From Maribacter sp. HTCC2170 (GTDB lineage: Bacteria > Bacteroidota > Bacteroidia > Flavobacteriales > Flavobacteriaceae): DNA of 64,000 nt. Of the stretch, positions 33,087-41,829 are shown piece by piece. The stretch spans positions 1,051,501-1,115,500 of the forward strand of contig NC_014472.1 in assembly GCF_000153165.2 (NCBI RefSeq), given 5' to 3'. Position 1 is the stretch's first letter. The number at the start of each line of letters is the position of its first letter. The notes beneath the pieces were generated by a model that worked only from the letters and a program-made list of their open reading frames with translations, was not told the DNA's origin and made no database searches. The position numbers and the translations under genes are program-made.

Positions 33087-35462
33087 ATGGATAAAGTCAA
33101 CTGTTATCATTGTGGTGACGATTGTGGCAATAGACCTATTGAACATGATGGGCGAAATTTCTGTTGCAATGGCTGCAAAACAGTTTATGATATTTTTTCA
33201 TCAAATGACCTTTCCTATTACTATGATTTACAGTCTTTCGCAGGAGCTACCCCGACCGCCGTTGAGGGTAAGTATGACTTCCTGAAAGAAAATACTATTG
33301 TTGAGAGGCTATTAGAGTTTAAGGAGGATAAACTAAATATTGTAAATCTGTACATACCTCATATTCATTGTAGTTCTTGTATTTGGATTTTGGAAAACCT
33401 GAACAAATTAAATGCCGCGATAAGCAGTTCACAAGTAGATTTTCCTAAAAAGACAGTTCGTATCGTATTTAATCCCGAAGTATTAGACTTGAAAGGGTTG
33501 GTGATTCTTTTGGCAAGAATCGGTTATGAACCTTACATTTCCCTTGACGATTATGACAAGGGTGCTAAAGAAGTAAATCGCAGTTTAATCTATAAATTAG
33601 GTGTTGCAGGATTTGCTTTCGGAAATGTCATGTTCTTATCATTTCCTGAGTATTTCGAGGTAAATGAATTCTGGTTAGAACAATATAAAGGGGTTTTTAG
33701 ATGGCTAATGTTCATTTTCTCTTTACCTGTTGTATTCTATGCAGGTCAAGATTATCTTATTTCTGCATATAAAAGCGTAAGGACTGGAATTTTAAATATT
33801 GATGTACCCATTTCTTTAGGCATCTTGGTATTGTTTATCAGGAGCACCCTTGAAATTATCTTTGATTGGGGCACTGGTTTTTTCGATAGCCTAACGGGGT
33901 TAATATTTTTTCTTTTGCTGGGAAAATTCTTCCAGCAAAAAACATATTCATTTTTATCATTCGAACGTGATTACAAGTCATACTTTCCAATTGCCATTAC
34001 TCGCATAAATACGGAGCATAACGAAGAAACTGCCCAGGTCTATGACATTAAAAAAGGGGATAGATTACTGATTCGCAATGAAGAGTTGATTCCTGTAGAT
34101 GGCATATTGATCAATGGCAGAGCTCAAATCGATTATAGTTTTGTTACGGGTGAATCTGAGCCTGTTTTTAAGGAATCTGGAGACAAAATATATGCTGGCG
34201 GCAAACAACTTGATGGTGCGATTGAAATGGATGTCCTCAAAACAGTTTCACAAAGTTATCTAACCCAATTATGGAGTAATACGGTTTTTGAAGACGATAG
34301 ATCAAGTAGATTTCAAACACTAACCGACAGTATTGGCAAAAGATTCACATTGGCCGTTTTAACCATTGCTTTTGTTTCAACAGCACTTTGGCTTTACATT
34401 GACAGTAGCATGGCAATGAATGTATTTACTGCGGTATTGATTATTGCATGCCCTTGTGCCATTGCTCTGGCAGCACCTTTTACATTAGGCAACATGTTAC
34501 GGATTTTCGGATGTAAAAAATTCTACTTAAAAGATACCCAGACTATTGAACAACTGGCCCAAATTGATACTGCTATTTTTGACAAAACCGGCACCATTAC
34601 CACAACCCAAAAAAGCAGTGCAACTTATGAAGGGATGCGACTTACGTTAGAGGAAGAATCCTTATTAAAAAACACATTAAGAGCCTCGAACCATCCATTA
34701 AGTCGTACTCTATACGATATGTTGGCGACCCATAATATAGTACCCCTTGATGATTATCATGAACATTTGGGAAAGGGCTTGGAAGGTAAAAAAGATGACG
34801 ATCATATTAAGGTAGGTTCCGCCGAATTTGTAGGCAACAAAACTGATATTGATTCTCAAAAGACATCTGTCCACATAAGTAACAATGATAACTACAAAGG
34901 CCGTTTCGTATTCCACAATCACTACCGTAAAGGCCTAAAGGAAGTATTTAGTAAATTGGATACCGAATTTCATTTAGCCATATTATCCGGGGATAATGAA
35001 GGTGAAAAAAACCGATTGGAAAAAATAATACCGAAGCTCACCCCCATGTATTTCAATCAAAAACCCGATGATAAGCTGAGTTTCATAAAAACGTTACAAG
35101 AACAGGGTAAAAAAGTGATGATGGTAGGTGATGGGTTAAATGACGCAGGAGCATTGGCACAAAGTAATGTAGGCATAGCCATATCAGAAAACGTGAATGT
35201 CTTTTCACCCGCCTGTGATGGCATTCTCGATGCATCAAAGTTTAAACAATTATACGATTACATCAATGCTTCCAAAAAGGCGATGAAAATTATTAAGTTA
35301 AGTTTTTTACTATCATTTTTATATAATGTAATTGGTTTGTATTTTGCGGTTACGGGACAGTTAGAGCCTGTAATTGCAGCAATTTTAATGCCCTTAAGTT
35401 CTATAAGTGTGGTTGGGTTCACTACTTTTGCAACAAACCTATTGGGGAAAAAATTAAAATAG
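33087..35462 (+). CDS. ccoI: Copper-transporting P-type ATPase for cbb3 assembly (CcoI/FixI)
   Basis: A 791-residue P1B-type ATPase. The N-terminus has a Cys-rich region (CYHCGDDCGNRPIEHDG, then FCCNGCKTVYDIF) typical of FixI and a heavy-metal domain HIHCSSCIWILE. It has about eight transmembrane helices, the CPC ion site in IIACPCAIALAAPF, the phosphorylated Asp in FDKTGTITT, and MVGDGLNDAGAL. It exports copper needed for cbb3 oxidase assembly. It is the first gene of the cluster, under its own Fnr-type promoter, and is followed 73 bp later by ccoS with a second Fnr-type site between. Confidence 0.94.
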   Translation: MDKVNCYHCGDDCGNRPIEHDGRNFCCNGCKTVYDIFSSNDLSYYYDLQSFAGATPTAVEGKYDFLKENTIVERLLEFKEDKLNIVNLYIPHIHCSSCIWILENLNKLNAAISSSQVDFPKKTVRIVFNPEVLDLKGLVILLARIGYEPYISLDDYDKGAKEVNRSLIYKLGVAGFAFGNVMFLSFPEYFEVNEFWLEQYKGVFRWLMFIFSLPVVFYAGQDYLISAYKSVRTGILNIDVPISLGILVLFIRSTLEIIFDWGTGFFDSLTGLIFFLLLGKFFQQKTYSFLSFERDYKSYFPIAITRINTEHNEETAQVYDIKKGDRLLIRNEELIPVDGILINGRAQIDYSFVTGESEPVFKESGDKIYAGGKQLDGAIEMDVLKTVSQSYLTQLWSNTVFEDDRSSRFQTLTDSIGKRFTLAVLTIAFVSTALWLYIDSSMAMNVFTAVLIIACPCAIALAAPFTLGNMLRIFGCKKFYLKDTQTIEQLAQIDTAIFDKTGTITTTQKSSATYEGMRLTLEEESLLKNTLRASNHPLSRTLYDMLATHNIVPLDDYHEHLGKGLEGKKDDDHIKVGSAEFVGNKTDIDSQKTSVHISNNDNYKGRFVFHNHYRKGLKEVFSKLDTEFHLAILSGDNEGEKNRLEKIIPKLTPMYFNQKPDDKLSFIKTLQEQGKKVMMVGDGLNDAGALAQSNVGIAISENVNVFSPACDGILDASKFKQLYDYINASKKAMKIIKLSFLLSFLYNVIGLYFAVTGQLEPVIAAILMPLSSISVVGFTTFATNLLGKKLK

Positions 35463-35472
35463 TTTTAAAAAC

Positions 35473-35515
35473 TGACAAAAGTCATTTTATGTACTTTTTC
35501 AGCAATGTAGTTTTA
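35473..35515 (+). promoter_or_regulatory. Fnr-type site plus minus-7 box for ccoS-NO-Q-P operon
   Basis: TGACAAAAGTCA (35473-35484), exactly 23 nt, then TAGTTTTA (35508-35515), 7 of 8 to TAnnTTTG. The ccoS ATG is at 35536. This gives the oxidase structural genes an internal promoter separate from ccoI. Confidence 0.72.
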
Positions 35516-35535
35516 CGGCGAAATTCAGGTAAGGT

Positions 35536-35766
35536 ATGAGTGTCATATATGTGTTATTGACTATTAGCATCATTGTTGCTATAATCTTTTTCACTGCGTT
35601 TATTATTTCTGTCAGGAGTGGGCAGTACGATGATTCGTATACCCCTTCTGTGCGCATGCTGTTTGAAGATGAGTTGGTAAAACCCAGCAGTTCTTTAGAC
35701 AATGATAGTACAACTGAGAAATTTGAAAATAAATCAATCCAACTAAATAAAAGTCAAAAATTGTAA
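35536..35766 (+). CDS. ccoS: cbb3 oxidase maturation protein CcoS
   Basis: A 76-residue single-span membrane protein: MSVIYVLLTISIIVAIIFFTAFIISVRSGQYDDSYTPSVRMLFEDE. The hydrophobic helix followed by SGQYDD and a short acidic tail is diagnostic for CcoS, which is needed for cofactor insertion into the cbb3 oxidase. The tail is somewhat longer than in Proteobacteria (30 polar residues). It starts 51 bp after the Fnr-type palindrome and ends 2 bp before ccoNO. Confidence 0.9.
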   Translation: MSVIYVLLTISIIVAIIFFTAFIISVRSGQYDDSYTPSVRMLFEDELVKPSSSLDNDSTTEKFENKSIQLNKSQKL

Positions 35767-35768
35767 TT

Positions 35769-37961
35769 ATGGAAGTACAACAGTTTTATTACGATAATAA
35801 AATCGTAAAAAAATTCATTTACGCTACAATGCTTTGGGGTATTGTTGGTATGTCCGTGGGTCTAATATTGGCCTTCATGTTTCTTTTTCCGAACATGACC
35901 GATGGCATATCTTGGTTAAGTTTTGGTCGTTTAAGACCCTTGCACACTAATGCGGTTATCTTCGCTTTCGTAGGTAACGCCATGTTTGCCGGTGTTTACT
36001 ATTCGACACAGCGATTATTAAAAGCCAGAATGTTCAATGATACATTGAGCAACATTAATTTCTGGGGATGGCAATTGATTATAGTTGCCGCAGCGCTTAC
36101 ACTTCCCTTAGGGTACACTACTTCCAAGGAATACGCTGAGCTGGAATGGCCGATTGATATCGCCATAACACTCATTTGGGTAGTATTTGCGTGGAACTTT
36201 ATCGGAACTTTATTAAAGAGAAGACAACGTCATTTGTACGTTGCCATTTGGTTCTACCTTGCGACTATCGTCACTGTTGCAGTACTTCACATATTTAATA
36301 GTTTAGAGTTACCGGTTAGTGCTTTGAAAAGTTACTCTGTGTATGCAGGTGTACAAGATGCCCTTGTACAGTGGTGGTATGGGCATAATGCAGTGGCATT
36401 TTTCTTGACTACACCTTTCTTAGGCTTAATGTATTACTACGTTCCTAAGGCTGCCAATAGACCTGTTTACTCCTACAGATTGTCCATTGTTCACTTCTGG
36501 TCATTAATATTCATCTATATCTGGGCAGGACCTCACCATTTATTGTATTCTTCATTACCAGACTGGGCCCAAAATTTAGGTGTTGCCTTTTCAGTAATGT
36601 TAATTGCGCCTTCTTGGGGTGGTATGATCAACGGATTGTTAACACTTCGTGGTGCATGGGATAAGGTTAGAACAGACCCAACATTGAAATTCATGGTTGT
36701 TGCAATTACCGGTTATGGCATGGCAACATTTGAAGGCCCAATGCTTTCCCTTAAAAACGTAAACGCAATTGCACATTTTAGTGACTGGATTATAGCACAC
36801 GTTCACGTTGGTGCCTTAGCCTGGAACGGTTTCTTAACCTTTGGTATGATTTATTGGTTGGTGCCAAAAATGTTTAAAACAAGGTTGTTTTCTACACCAA
36901 TGGCAAACTTCCATTTCTGGATAGGGACTTTGGGTATAATACTTTATGCTCTGCCGATGTACGTGGCCGGTTTCACACAGGCCCTGATGTGGAAAGAATT
37001 TAATCCTGATGGAACATTGGCTTATGGTAACTTCTTGGAAACAGTCAATGAAATTATTCCAATGTTCTGGATGCGTGCCATTGGTGGTAGTCTATACATC
37101 ATAGGTGCCCTTGTAATGGTCTACAACATTGTGGTTACGATTAAAAATGGAAGTAAAGTTGAGGACGAATTGGCAGAAGCAGCAGCTTTGACCAGAGTTT
37201 CAAAAAGCAGAACGGCCGGAGAAACTTTCCATACCTGGCTTGAACGTAAGCCTATCCAATTAACGATTTTAGCAACTATTGCCATCCTAATTGGTGGTAT
37301 TGTACAGATTGTACCTACAATTTTGGTTAAATCAAACATACCTACTATTACAAGTGTTAAACCATATACACCATTAGAATTGGAAGGTCGAGACTTGTAC
37401 ATTCGCGAAGGTTGTGTAGGTTGCCATTCTCAAATGGTACGTCCGTTTAGAAGTGAGGTAGAACGTTATGGTGAATATGCCAAAGCGGGAGAATTCGTTT
37501 ATGACCATCCATTCCTATGGGGTAGTAAACGTACTGGTCCAGACTTGTTACGCGTTGGAGGCAAATATTCAGACAGCTGGCATTTTAACCATATGTATGA
37601 CCCACAGAGTACTTCTTCAGGATCAATTATGCCTGCATATCAATGGTTGATTCTTGACGAACATGATCGCAGCAATATACAAGGCAAAATGCAAGCTATG
37701 GTTAGTTTAGGTGTTCCTTATACCGATGAGGATATCTCTAATGCCAATACTTCTATTGAAGAACAAGCAGCAAGCATTGTTGAAAGACTAAAGGAAGATC
37801 CAGATTTAAAAAGATCTTTTGAAGAAAATGAATCAACGGTTGGCGCAAATTATGTTCCAATGAAAGACCGTGAAATTGTTGCCATGATAGCATATCTTCA
37901 ACGATTGGGCACCGACATAAAGGTGAAGGAAACAGGAGAACTTTTATCAGAAAATAAGTAA
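35769..37961 (+). CDS. ccoNO: cbb3 cytochrome c oxidase, fused subunits I/II (CcoN-CcoO)
   Basis: A 730-residue fusion. The CcoN part (about 1-490, 12 or more helices) has the haem and CuB ligand His residues in RPLHTNAVIFAF, WWYGHNAVAFFLT, WAGPHHLLYSSLP and DWIIAHVHVGALAWNG. The CcoO part (about 495-730) has a transmembrane anchor and a single haem c site, EGCVGCHSQMVRPF. The fusion is normal in Bacteroidetes; Proteobacteria encode the two separately. It is the catalytic core of the high-affinity terminal oxidase. It is followed 5 bp later by ccoQ. Confidence 0.96.
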   Translation: MEVQQFYYDNKIVKKFIYATMLWGIVGMSVGLILAFMFLFPNMTDGISWLSFGRLRPLHTNAVIFAFVGNAMFAGVYYSTQRLLKARMFNDTLSNINFWGWQLIIVAAALTLPLGYTTSKEYAELEWPIDIAITLIWVVFAWNFIGTLLKRRQRHLYVAIWFYLATIVTVAVLHIFNSLELPVSALKSYSVYAGVQDALVQWWYGHNAVAFFLTTPFLGLMYYYVPKAANRPVYSYRLSIVHFWSLIFIYIWAGPHHLLYSSLPDWAQNLGVAFSVMLIAPSWGGMINGLLTLRGAWDKVRTDPTLKFMVVAITGYGMATFEGPMLSLKNVNAIAHFSDWIIAHVHVGALAWNGFLTFGMIYWLVPKMFKTRLFSTPMANFHFWIGTLGIILYALPMYVAGFTQALMWKEFNPDGTLAYGNFLETVNEIIPMFWMRAIGGSLYIIGALVMVYNIVVTIKNGSKVEDELAEAAALTRVSKSRTAGETFHTWLERKPIQLTILATIAILIGGIVQIVPTILVKSNIPTITSVKPYTPLELEGRDLYIREGCVGCHSQMVRPFRSEVERYGEYAKAGEFVYDHPFLWGSKRTGPDLLRVGGKYSDSWHFNHMYDPQSTSSGSIMPAYQWLILDEHDRSNIQGKMQAMVSLGVPYTDEDISNANTSIEEQAASIVERLKEDPDLKRSFEENESTVGANYVPMKDREIVAMIAYLQRLGTDIKVKETGELLSENK

Positions 37962-37966
37962 ATATC

Positions 37967-38161
37967 ATGTTGAAATTCGTAAAAAACCATATGGAAAGTA
38001 TAGAGGGCATCGCCACCTATCCCATGATTTCGTTGCTTATATTCTTTGTCTTTTTCGCACTACTTTTTTGGTGGGTTTTCACTGCTAAAAAAGAATATAT
38101 CAAAGAAGTAAGTAATATTCCCTTAGAAGATAACAACCAAAATATTAAACAAGAATTATGA
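37967..38161 (+). CDS. ccoQ: cbb3 oxidase subunit CcoQ
   Basis: A 64-residue single-span protein, MLKFVKNHMESIEGIATYPMISLLIFFVFFALLFWWVFTAKKEYI. The one helix, the aromatic end (FWWVF) and a polar tail are what is expected for CcoQ/FixQ, which stabilises the oxidase complex. It lies 5 bp after ccoNO and overlaps the ccoP start by 4 bp (ATGA). Sequence conservation of this subunit is low, so identity rests largely on position and shape. Confidence 0.85.
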   Translation: MLKFVKNHMESIEGIATYPMISLLIFFVFFALLFWWVFTAKKEYIKEVSNIPLEDNNQNIKQEL

Positions 38162-39033
38162 AAAATTTATCACCCTGGTGGATAAGAATCCCCGTAATCT
38201 TCTTCATCGTATTCGGATTGATGGAGTACTTTATAGACTCTGGTGAAAAACCAGCTATTATCGAATACCCGATTACACAGTTCTTTATGCTGATGGTCTT
38301 ATTAATTCTAATTGCTATAGAATTAGTATTAAAATCCATAGAGAATATCATGTTCCAAACCCTTAGTGAAGATGCAAAAGAGCGTTATCTTGAAGCAAAA
38401 TCTTCGAATGAATGGGCGTGGGGCAATAAAGTTTGGAATAAACTTACGGGCAACAAACCTATTGAAAAAGAAGGTGAGATTATTTTGGATCACAATTATG
38501 ATGGCATTAAAGAACTTGATAACGAATTACCGCCATGGTGGGTTTGGATGTTCTACGCCACAATTATATTTGGTGTGGTTTACTTGGTTCGTTTTCATAT
38601 TGCAGGGGATTATGATCAAGCCTTGGAGTATGAGCAAGAAGTTGCTGCGGCCACCCTTGCCATAGAGGAATACAAAAAAACAGCCAAAGATCTTGTTGAC
38701 GTCAATACAGTTGAAATATTGACCGATGCCGCTGACCTCAGTGCTGGTAAAACTATATACGAAACAACCTGCGTGGCTTGTCACATGGCTGACGGTGGTG
38801 GTGGCATTGGACCAAACCTTACAGATGAAAACTGGATATTAGGTGGTGGCATCAAAAATGTTTTTAACACAGTTGCGGAAGGTGGTCGAGATGGAAAAGG
38901 TATGGTAGCCTGGAAACAAACACTTAAACCAATTGAAATTGCTCAAGTGTCAAGTTATTTGCTAACATTCCAAGGAACAACTCCTGCCAATCCAAAAGCA
39001 CCGGAAGGTGATGTTTGGGCAGAAGAGAACTAA
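38158..39033 (+). CDS. ccoP: cbb3 oxidase cytochrome c subunit CcoP, mono-haem
   Basis: A 291-residue protein with two N-terminal helices (about 8-26 and 40-60), a third helix (about 127-146) after the PPWWVWMFYATI motif, and one cytochrome c domain with a single haem site at residues 205-209 (CVACH). CcoP of Proteobacteria has two haem c sites; only one is present here. It passes electrons from soluble cytochrome c to CcoO. It overlaps ccoQ by 4 bp. A weak hairpin follows before ccoG. Confidence 0.93.
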   Translation: MKNLSPWWIRIPVIFFIVFGLMEYFIDSGEKPAIIEYPITQFFMLMVLLILIAIELVLKSIENIMFQTLSEDAKERYLEAKSSNEWAWGNKVWNKLTGNKPIEKEGEIILDHNYDGIKELDNELPPWWVWMFYATIIFGVVYLVRFHIAGDYDQALEYEQEVAAATLAIEEYKKTAKDLVDVNTVEILTDAADLSAGKTIYETTCVACHMADGGGGIGPNLTDENWILGGGIKNVFNTVAEGGRDGKGMVAWKQTLKPIEIAQVSSYLLTFQGTTPANPKAPEGDVWAEEN

Positions 39034-39044
39034 CCTTTTGAAAA

Positions 39045-39067
39045 GCAACCGATTTTGTCAAGGTTGC
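39045..39067 (+). terminator. Weak hairpin between ccoP and ccoG
   Basis: Inverted repeat GCAACC (39045-39050) and GGTTGC (39062-39067) with an 11-nt loop, followed by ATTTTAT. The stem is short and the T-run imperfect, so it is more likely a partial attenuator or mRNA-stabilising stem than a full terminator. Confidence 0.3.
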
Positions 39068-39109
39068 ATTTTATGAACACCAATCTTTTTCTTTAAAAGA
39101 GATTAAGCA

Positions 39110-40528
39110 ATGGCACAAGACAGTGATAATTTCAGGGATTCAATAGGCACGATTAGCGAAGAAGGTAAACGTGCCTGGGTTTTCCCAAAAAAACCCAGTG
39201 GTAAATTTTATAAATACAGAAAGTATGTCAGCTATTTTTTATTGGCTTTTCTGATTCTTTCCCCTTTTATAAAAATCAATGGCAACCAGTTTTTAATGTT
39301 CAATGTTTTGGAACGTCGTTTCAATATATTCGGTTTTCCATTTTGGCCACAGGATTTTCACCTGTTCGTTGTTTCAATGATTATTGGGGTCATTTTCATT
39401 GCGTTATTTACAGTGGCATTTGGCCGTATATTCTGTGGATGGATGTGCCCTCAAACCATTTTTATGGAAATGGTCTTCCGAAGAATCGAATTTTGGATTG
39501 ATGGTGACCGTGGAGCACAAAGACGGTTGGATAAGCAAGAATGGAACGCCGAGAAAATTAGAAAAAGACTGCTGAAATGGTTTGTTTTCTTTTTGATATC
39601 ATTTATAATAGCCAATGTGTTTCTTGCTTACTTAATCGGAAGCGACAGACTAATTCAATATATTACCGATGGCCCATTGCAACATGTAAGTACATTGGTC
39701 TCGCTATTGATTTTTACCGCTGTTTTCTATTTTGTTTTTGCTTGGTTCAGAGAACAAGTATGTATCATAGCTTGTCCTTATGGAAGGATGCAGGGCGTTT
39801 TATTGGACAACAAATCAATTATCGTAGCCTATGATCACAAGCGAGGAGAAGGAGAAAGCGGCAGGAAGAAAATCCGTAAAAATGAGGATCGCGATGCACT
39901 AGGACATGGCGATTGCATAGATTGTAAACAATGTGTTCATGTTTGCCCTACTAATATTGATATTCGTAACGGAACTCAATTGGAATGTATTAATTGTACC
40001 GCCTGTATAGATGAGTGTGATGCGATAATGGAGAAAATAGACAAACCTAAAGGTTTGATCCGTTATGCCAGTGAGGATGAGATTACCAAGAAAGAGAAGT
40101 TTAAATTCACGCCTCGTCTAAAAGGATACACTGCCGTATTGGTCATCTTAACAGGTATTCTTATCGGCATGCTTTTCTTACGTAATGATTTGGAGGCCAA
40201 TATTCTTAGGCTGCCAGGTCAGCTTTACGAACGCAAAGAAGGTAACATAATCAGTAATGTATACACTTATAAATTGATTAATAAAACAACAAAGGAAATT
40301 CCCGATGTAAGCTTTAAACTTATCTCACATGAAGGCACCATTGAATTGGTAACCCATGAGAACTTTATCGTCCCAGCTCAAAATTTGGCAGAAGGCACCT
40401 TGTTTATAGAAATAAACAACTCAGTCTTAAATGGCGATAAAGACAAGTTAAAGATCGGAGTATATAGCGGTGAAAAATTAATCGAAACCACCACGGCAAG
40501 ATTTTTGGCGCCAAGAAATTATAATTAG
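39110..40528 (+). CDS. ccoG: cbb3 oxidase accessory ferredoxin CcoG
   Basis: A 472-residue membrane protein with about five helices. It has the FCGWMCPQTIFME motif and two 4Fe-4S binding groups in CIDCKQCVHVCPTNIDIRNG and CINCTACIDECDAIM. An immunoglobulin-like C-terminal domain follows a final helix (about 340-358). CcoG reduces Cu(II) to Cu(I) for oxidase assembly. It is 76 bp downstream of ccoP and 27 bp upstream of ccoH. Confidence 0.93.
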   Translation: MAQDSDNFRDSIGTISEEGKRAWVFPKKPSGKFYKYRKYVSYFLLAFLILSPFIKINGNQFLMFNVLERRFNIFGFPFWPQDFHLFVVSMIIGVIFIALFTVAFGRIFCGWMCPQTIFMEMVFRRIEFWIDGDRGAQRRLDKQEWNAEKIRKRLLKWFVFFLISFIIANVFLAYLIGSDRLIQYITDGPLQHVSTLVSLLIFTAVFYFVFAWFREQVCIIACPYGRMQGVLLDNKSIIVAYDHKRGEGESGRKKIRKNEDRDALGHGDCIDCKQCVHVCPTNIDIRNGTQLECINCTACIDECDAIMEKIDKPKGLIRYASEDEITKKEKFKFTPRLKGYTAVLVILTGILIGMLFLRNDLEANILRLPGQLYERKEGNIISNVYTYKLINKTTKEIPDVSFKLISHEGTIELVTHENFIVPAQNLAEGTLFIEINNSVLNGDKDKLKIGVYSGEKLIETTTARFLAPRNYN

Positions 40529-40555
40529 AAATATTTCTAGTTAAAAAACAGTATT

Positions 40556-41002
40556 ATGAAGATCAATTGGGGAACAGGTATAGTTTTGGCATTTATCGCC
40601 TTCATTGGGTTTATTCTATTCTTTGTGGTAAAAATGAGTATTGACACCAAAGCAAATCACGATTTAGTCACTGAGGAGTATTACAAAGAAGAATTAGCCT
40701 ACCAAAAAGAGATAGATGCAGAAAACAATGCCAAAAAATTATCCTCCAACCTTAAGATTCAAAAAAGTCTGGGAGGATTAATGGTTCAATTCCCGGATAA
40801 TATCAATCCAGAAAAAATAAAAGGTAAAGTGTCCCTTTACAGGCCATCCAATAAACACTTGGATTTTGACTTACCCATAAGTTTATCCAATTCACATTTG
40901 CTCATACCTGACAAACGTTTGTTGGATGGTCGCTGGGACATTAAAATTGAATGGGAATATCTTGAAAAACCCTATTTATTTAAAAAAAGCATAACCTATT
41001 AA
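40556..41002 (+). CDS. ccoH: FixH/CcoH family protein
   Basis: A 148-residue protein with one N-terminal transmembrane helix (WGTGIVLAFIAFIGFILFFVV, about 4-25) and the FixH signature VTEEYYKEELAYQKEIDAENNA. A small beta-rich extracytoplasmic domain ends in WDIKIEWEY. It is needed for stability and assembly of the cbb3 complex. It lies between ccoG and the SafE-like gene with gaps of 27 and 3 bp. Confidence 0.88.
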   Translation: MKINWGTGIVLAFIAFIGFILFFVVKMSIDTKANHDLVTEEYYKEELAYQKEIDAENNAKKLSSNLKIQKSLGGLMVQFPDNINPEKIKGKVSLYRPSNKHLDFDLPISLSNSHLLIPDKRLLDGRWDIKIEWEYLEKPYLFKKSITY

Positions 41003-41005
41003 CAC

Positions 41006-41710
41006 ATGTTACTATCAGCAATAGCTTTAGGCCTAATGGGAAGTTTACACTGCGTTGGCATGTGTGGACCCATCGCCTTTATGCTTCCTGTTGATAGAAC
41101 CAATAATTTCAAAAAATTATTTCAGATACTTACTTACCATTTTGGGCGTCTGATGGCCTACGGAATTATCGGACTGCTTTTTGGGCTTTTAGGTAAAGGG
41201 CTGTATGTTTTTGGCATACAACAAAAGCTCTCAATCATCATTGGTGTTTTAATGATTGTTATTGCACTTGTGCCTTATAAAACCTTTGGCAAATACAATC
41301 TCTCTAAACCGGTTTTCAGGATTATATCAAAACTAAAAAGTAAGTTAGGCAAGGAGCTCCAAAAGAAAACTCCAGATACGTTCCTCACCATAGGTTTCCT
41401 AAACGGTTTTCTCCCATGTGGTTTAGTGTATATGGCTCTTTTTGGAGCTGTAGCCATGGGGAATGCAGCGGAAGGTAGTTTATATATGATTCTTTTTGGG
41501 CTCGGCACCATTCCTTTAATGACCACGGCAATTTATATGAGTGGTTTTTTGAAAAGTTCGGCAAAAAGAAGAATTCAACAATTAATTCCAGTTTTTGTAG
41601 TGGTAATAGGAGTACTTTTCATTCTTCGAGGAATGGGACTGGGTATTCCTTACATTTCTCCAAAACCAGTAATAGAGATGGCGTCAAGTACTATGGAGTG
41701 CCATCCTTGA
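41006..41710 (+). CDS. TauE/SafE-type membrane protein of cbb3 cluster
   Basis: A 234-residue protein with six hydrophobic helices. It has two Cys-containing motifs, LHCVGMCGPIAF (about 15-26) and GFLPCGLVYMALFGA (about 134-148), typical of the sulfite-exporter TauE/SafE or CcdA/DsbD-like group. Members of this group at the end of cbb3 clusters are thought to take part in copper or thiol handling during assembly; the exact role is not settled. It starts 3 bp after ccoH and is the last gene of the run. Confidence 0.82.
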   Translation: MLLSAIALGLMGSLHCVGMCGPIAFMLPVDRTNNFKKLFQILTYHFGRLMAYGIIGLLFGLLGKGLYVFGIQQKLSIIIGVLMIVIALVPYKTFGKYNLSKPVFRIISKLKSKLGKELQKKTPDTFLTIGFLNGFLPCGLVYMALFGAVAMGNAAEGSLYMILFGLGTIPLMTTAIYMSGFLKSSAKRRIQQLIPVFVVVIGVLFILRGMGLGIPYISPKPVIEMASSTMECHP

Positions 41711-41740
41711 AATTTTGTAATGCTTGGTTTTTGTTCATTT

Positions 41741-41756
41741 ATCAAGAATGCTTGAT
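41741..41756. promoter_or_regulatory. Perfect dyad upstream of the CoA-transferase gene
   Basis: ATCAAGAATGCTTGAT, 6-bp perfect arms and a 4-bp spacer, 74 bp upstream of the ATG at 41830. It does not match the Fnr-type sites (half-site order inverted) and has no T-run, so an operator for another regulator is more likely than a terminator. Confidence 0.35.
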
Positions 41757-41829
41757 TGGTATTCTTACTTGGCCATGGATAAAAATCAAATAAATAAAAA
41801 AAGGATTTTTAAATTTATAATAAAATAGC

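Noticed and set aside
40526-40539. Operator between ccoG and ccoH (TAGAAATATTTCTA)
   Set aside because: A perfect 14-bp palindrome but AT-rich, inside an operon and without any promoter element; likely chance.
41741-41756. FNR box of the E. coli type (TTGAT-N4-ATCAA)
   Set aside because: The half-sites are in inverted order (ATCAAG then CTTGAT), no TAnnTTTG box lies 23 nt away, so it is not grouped with the six Fnr-type sites.
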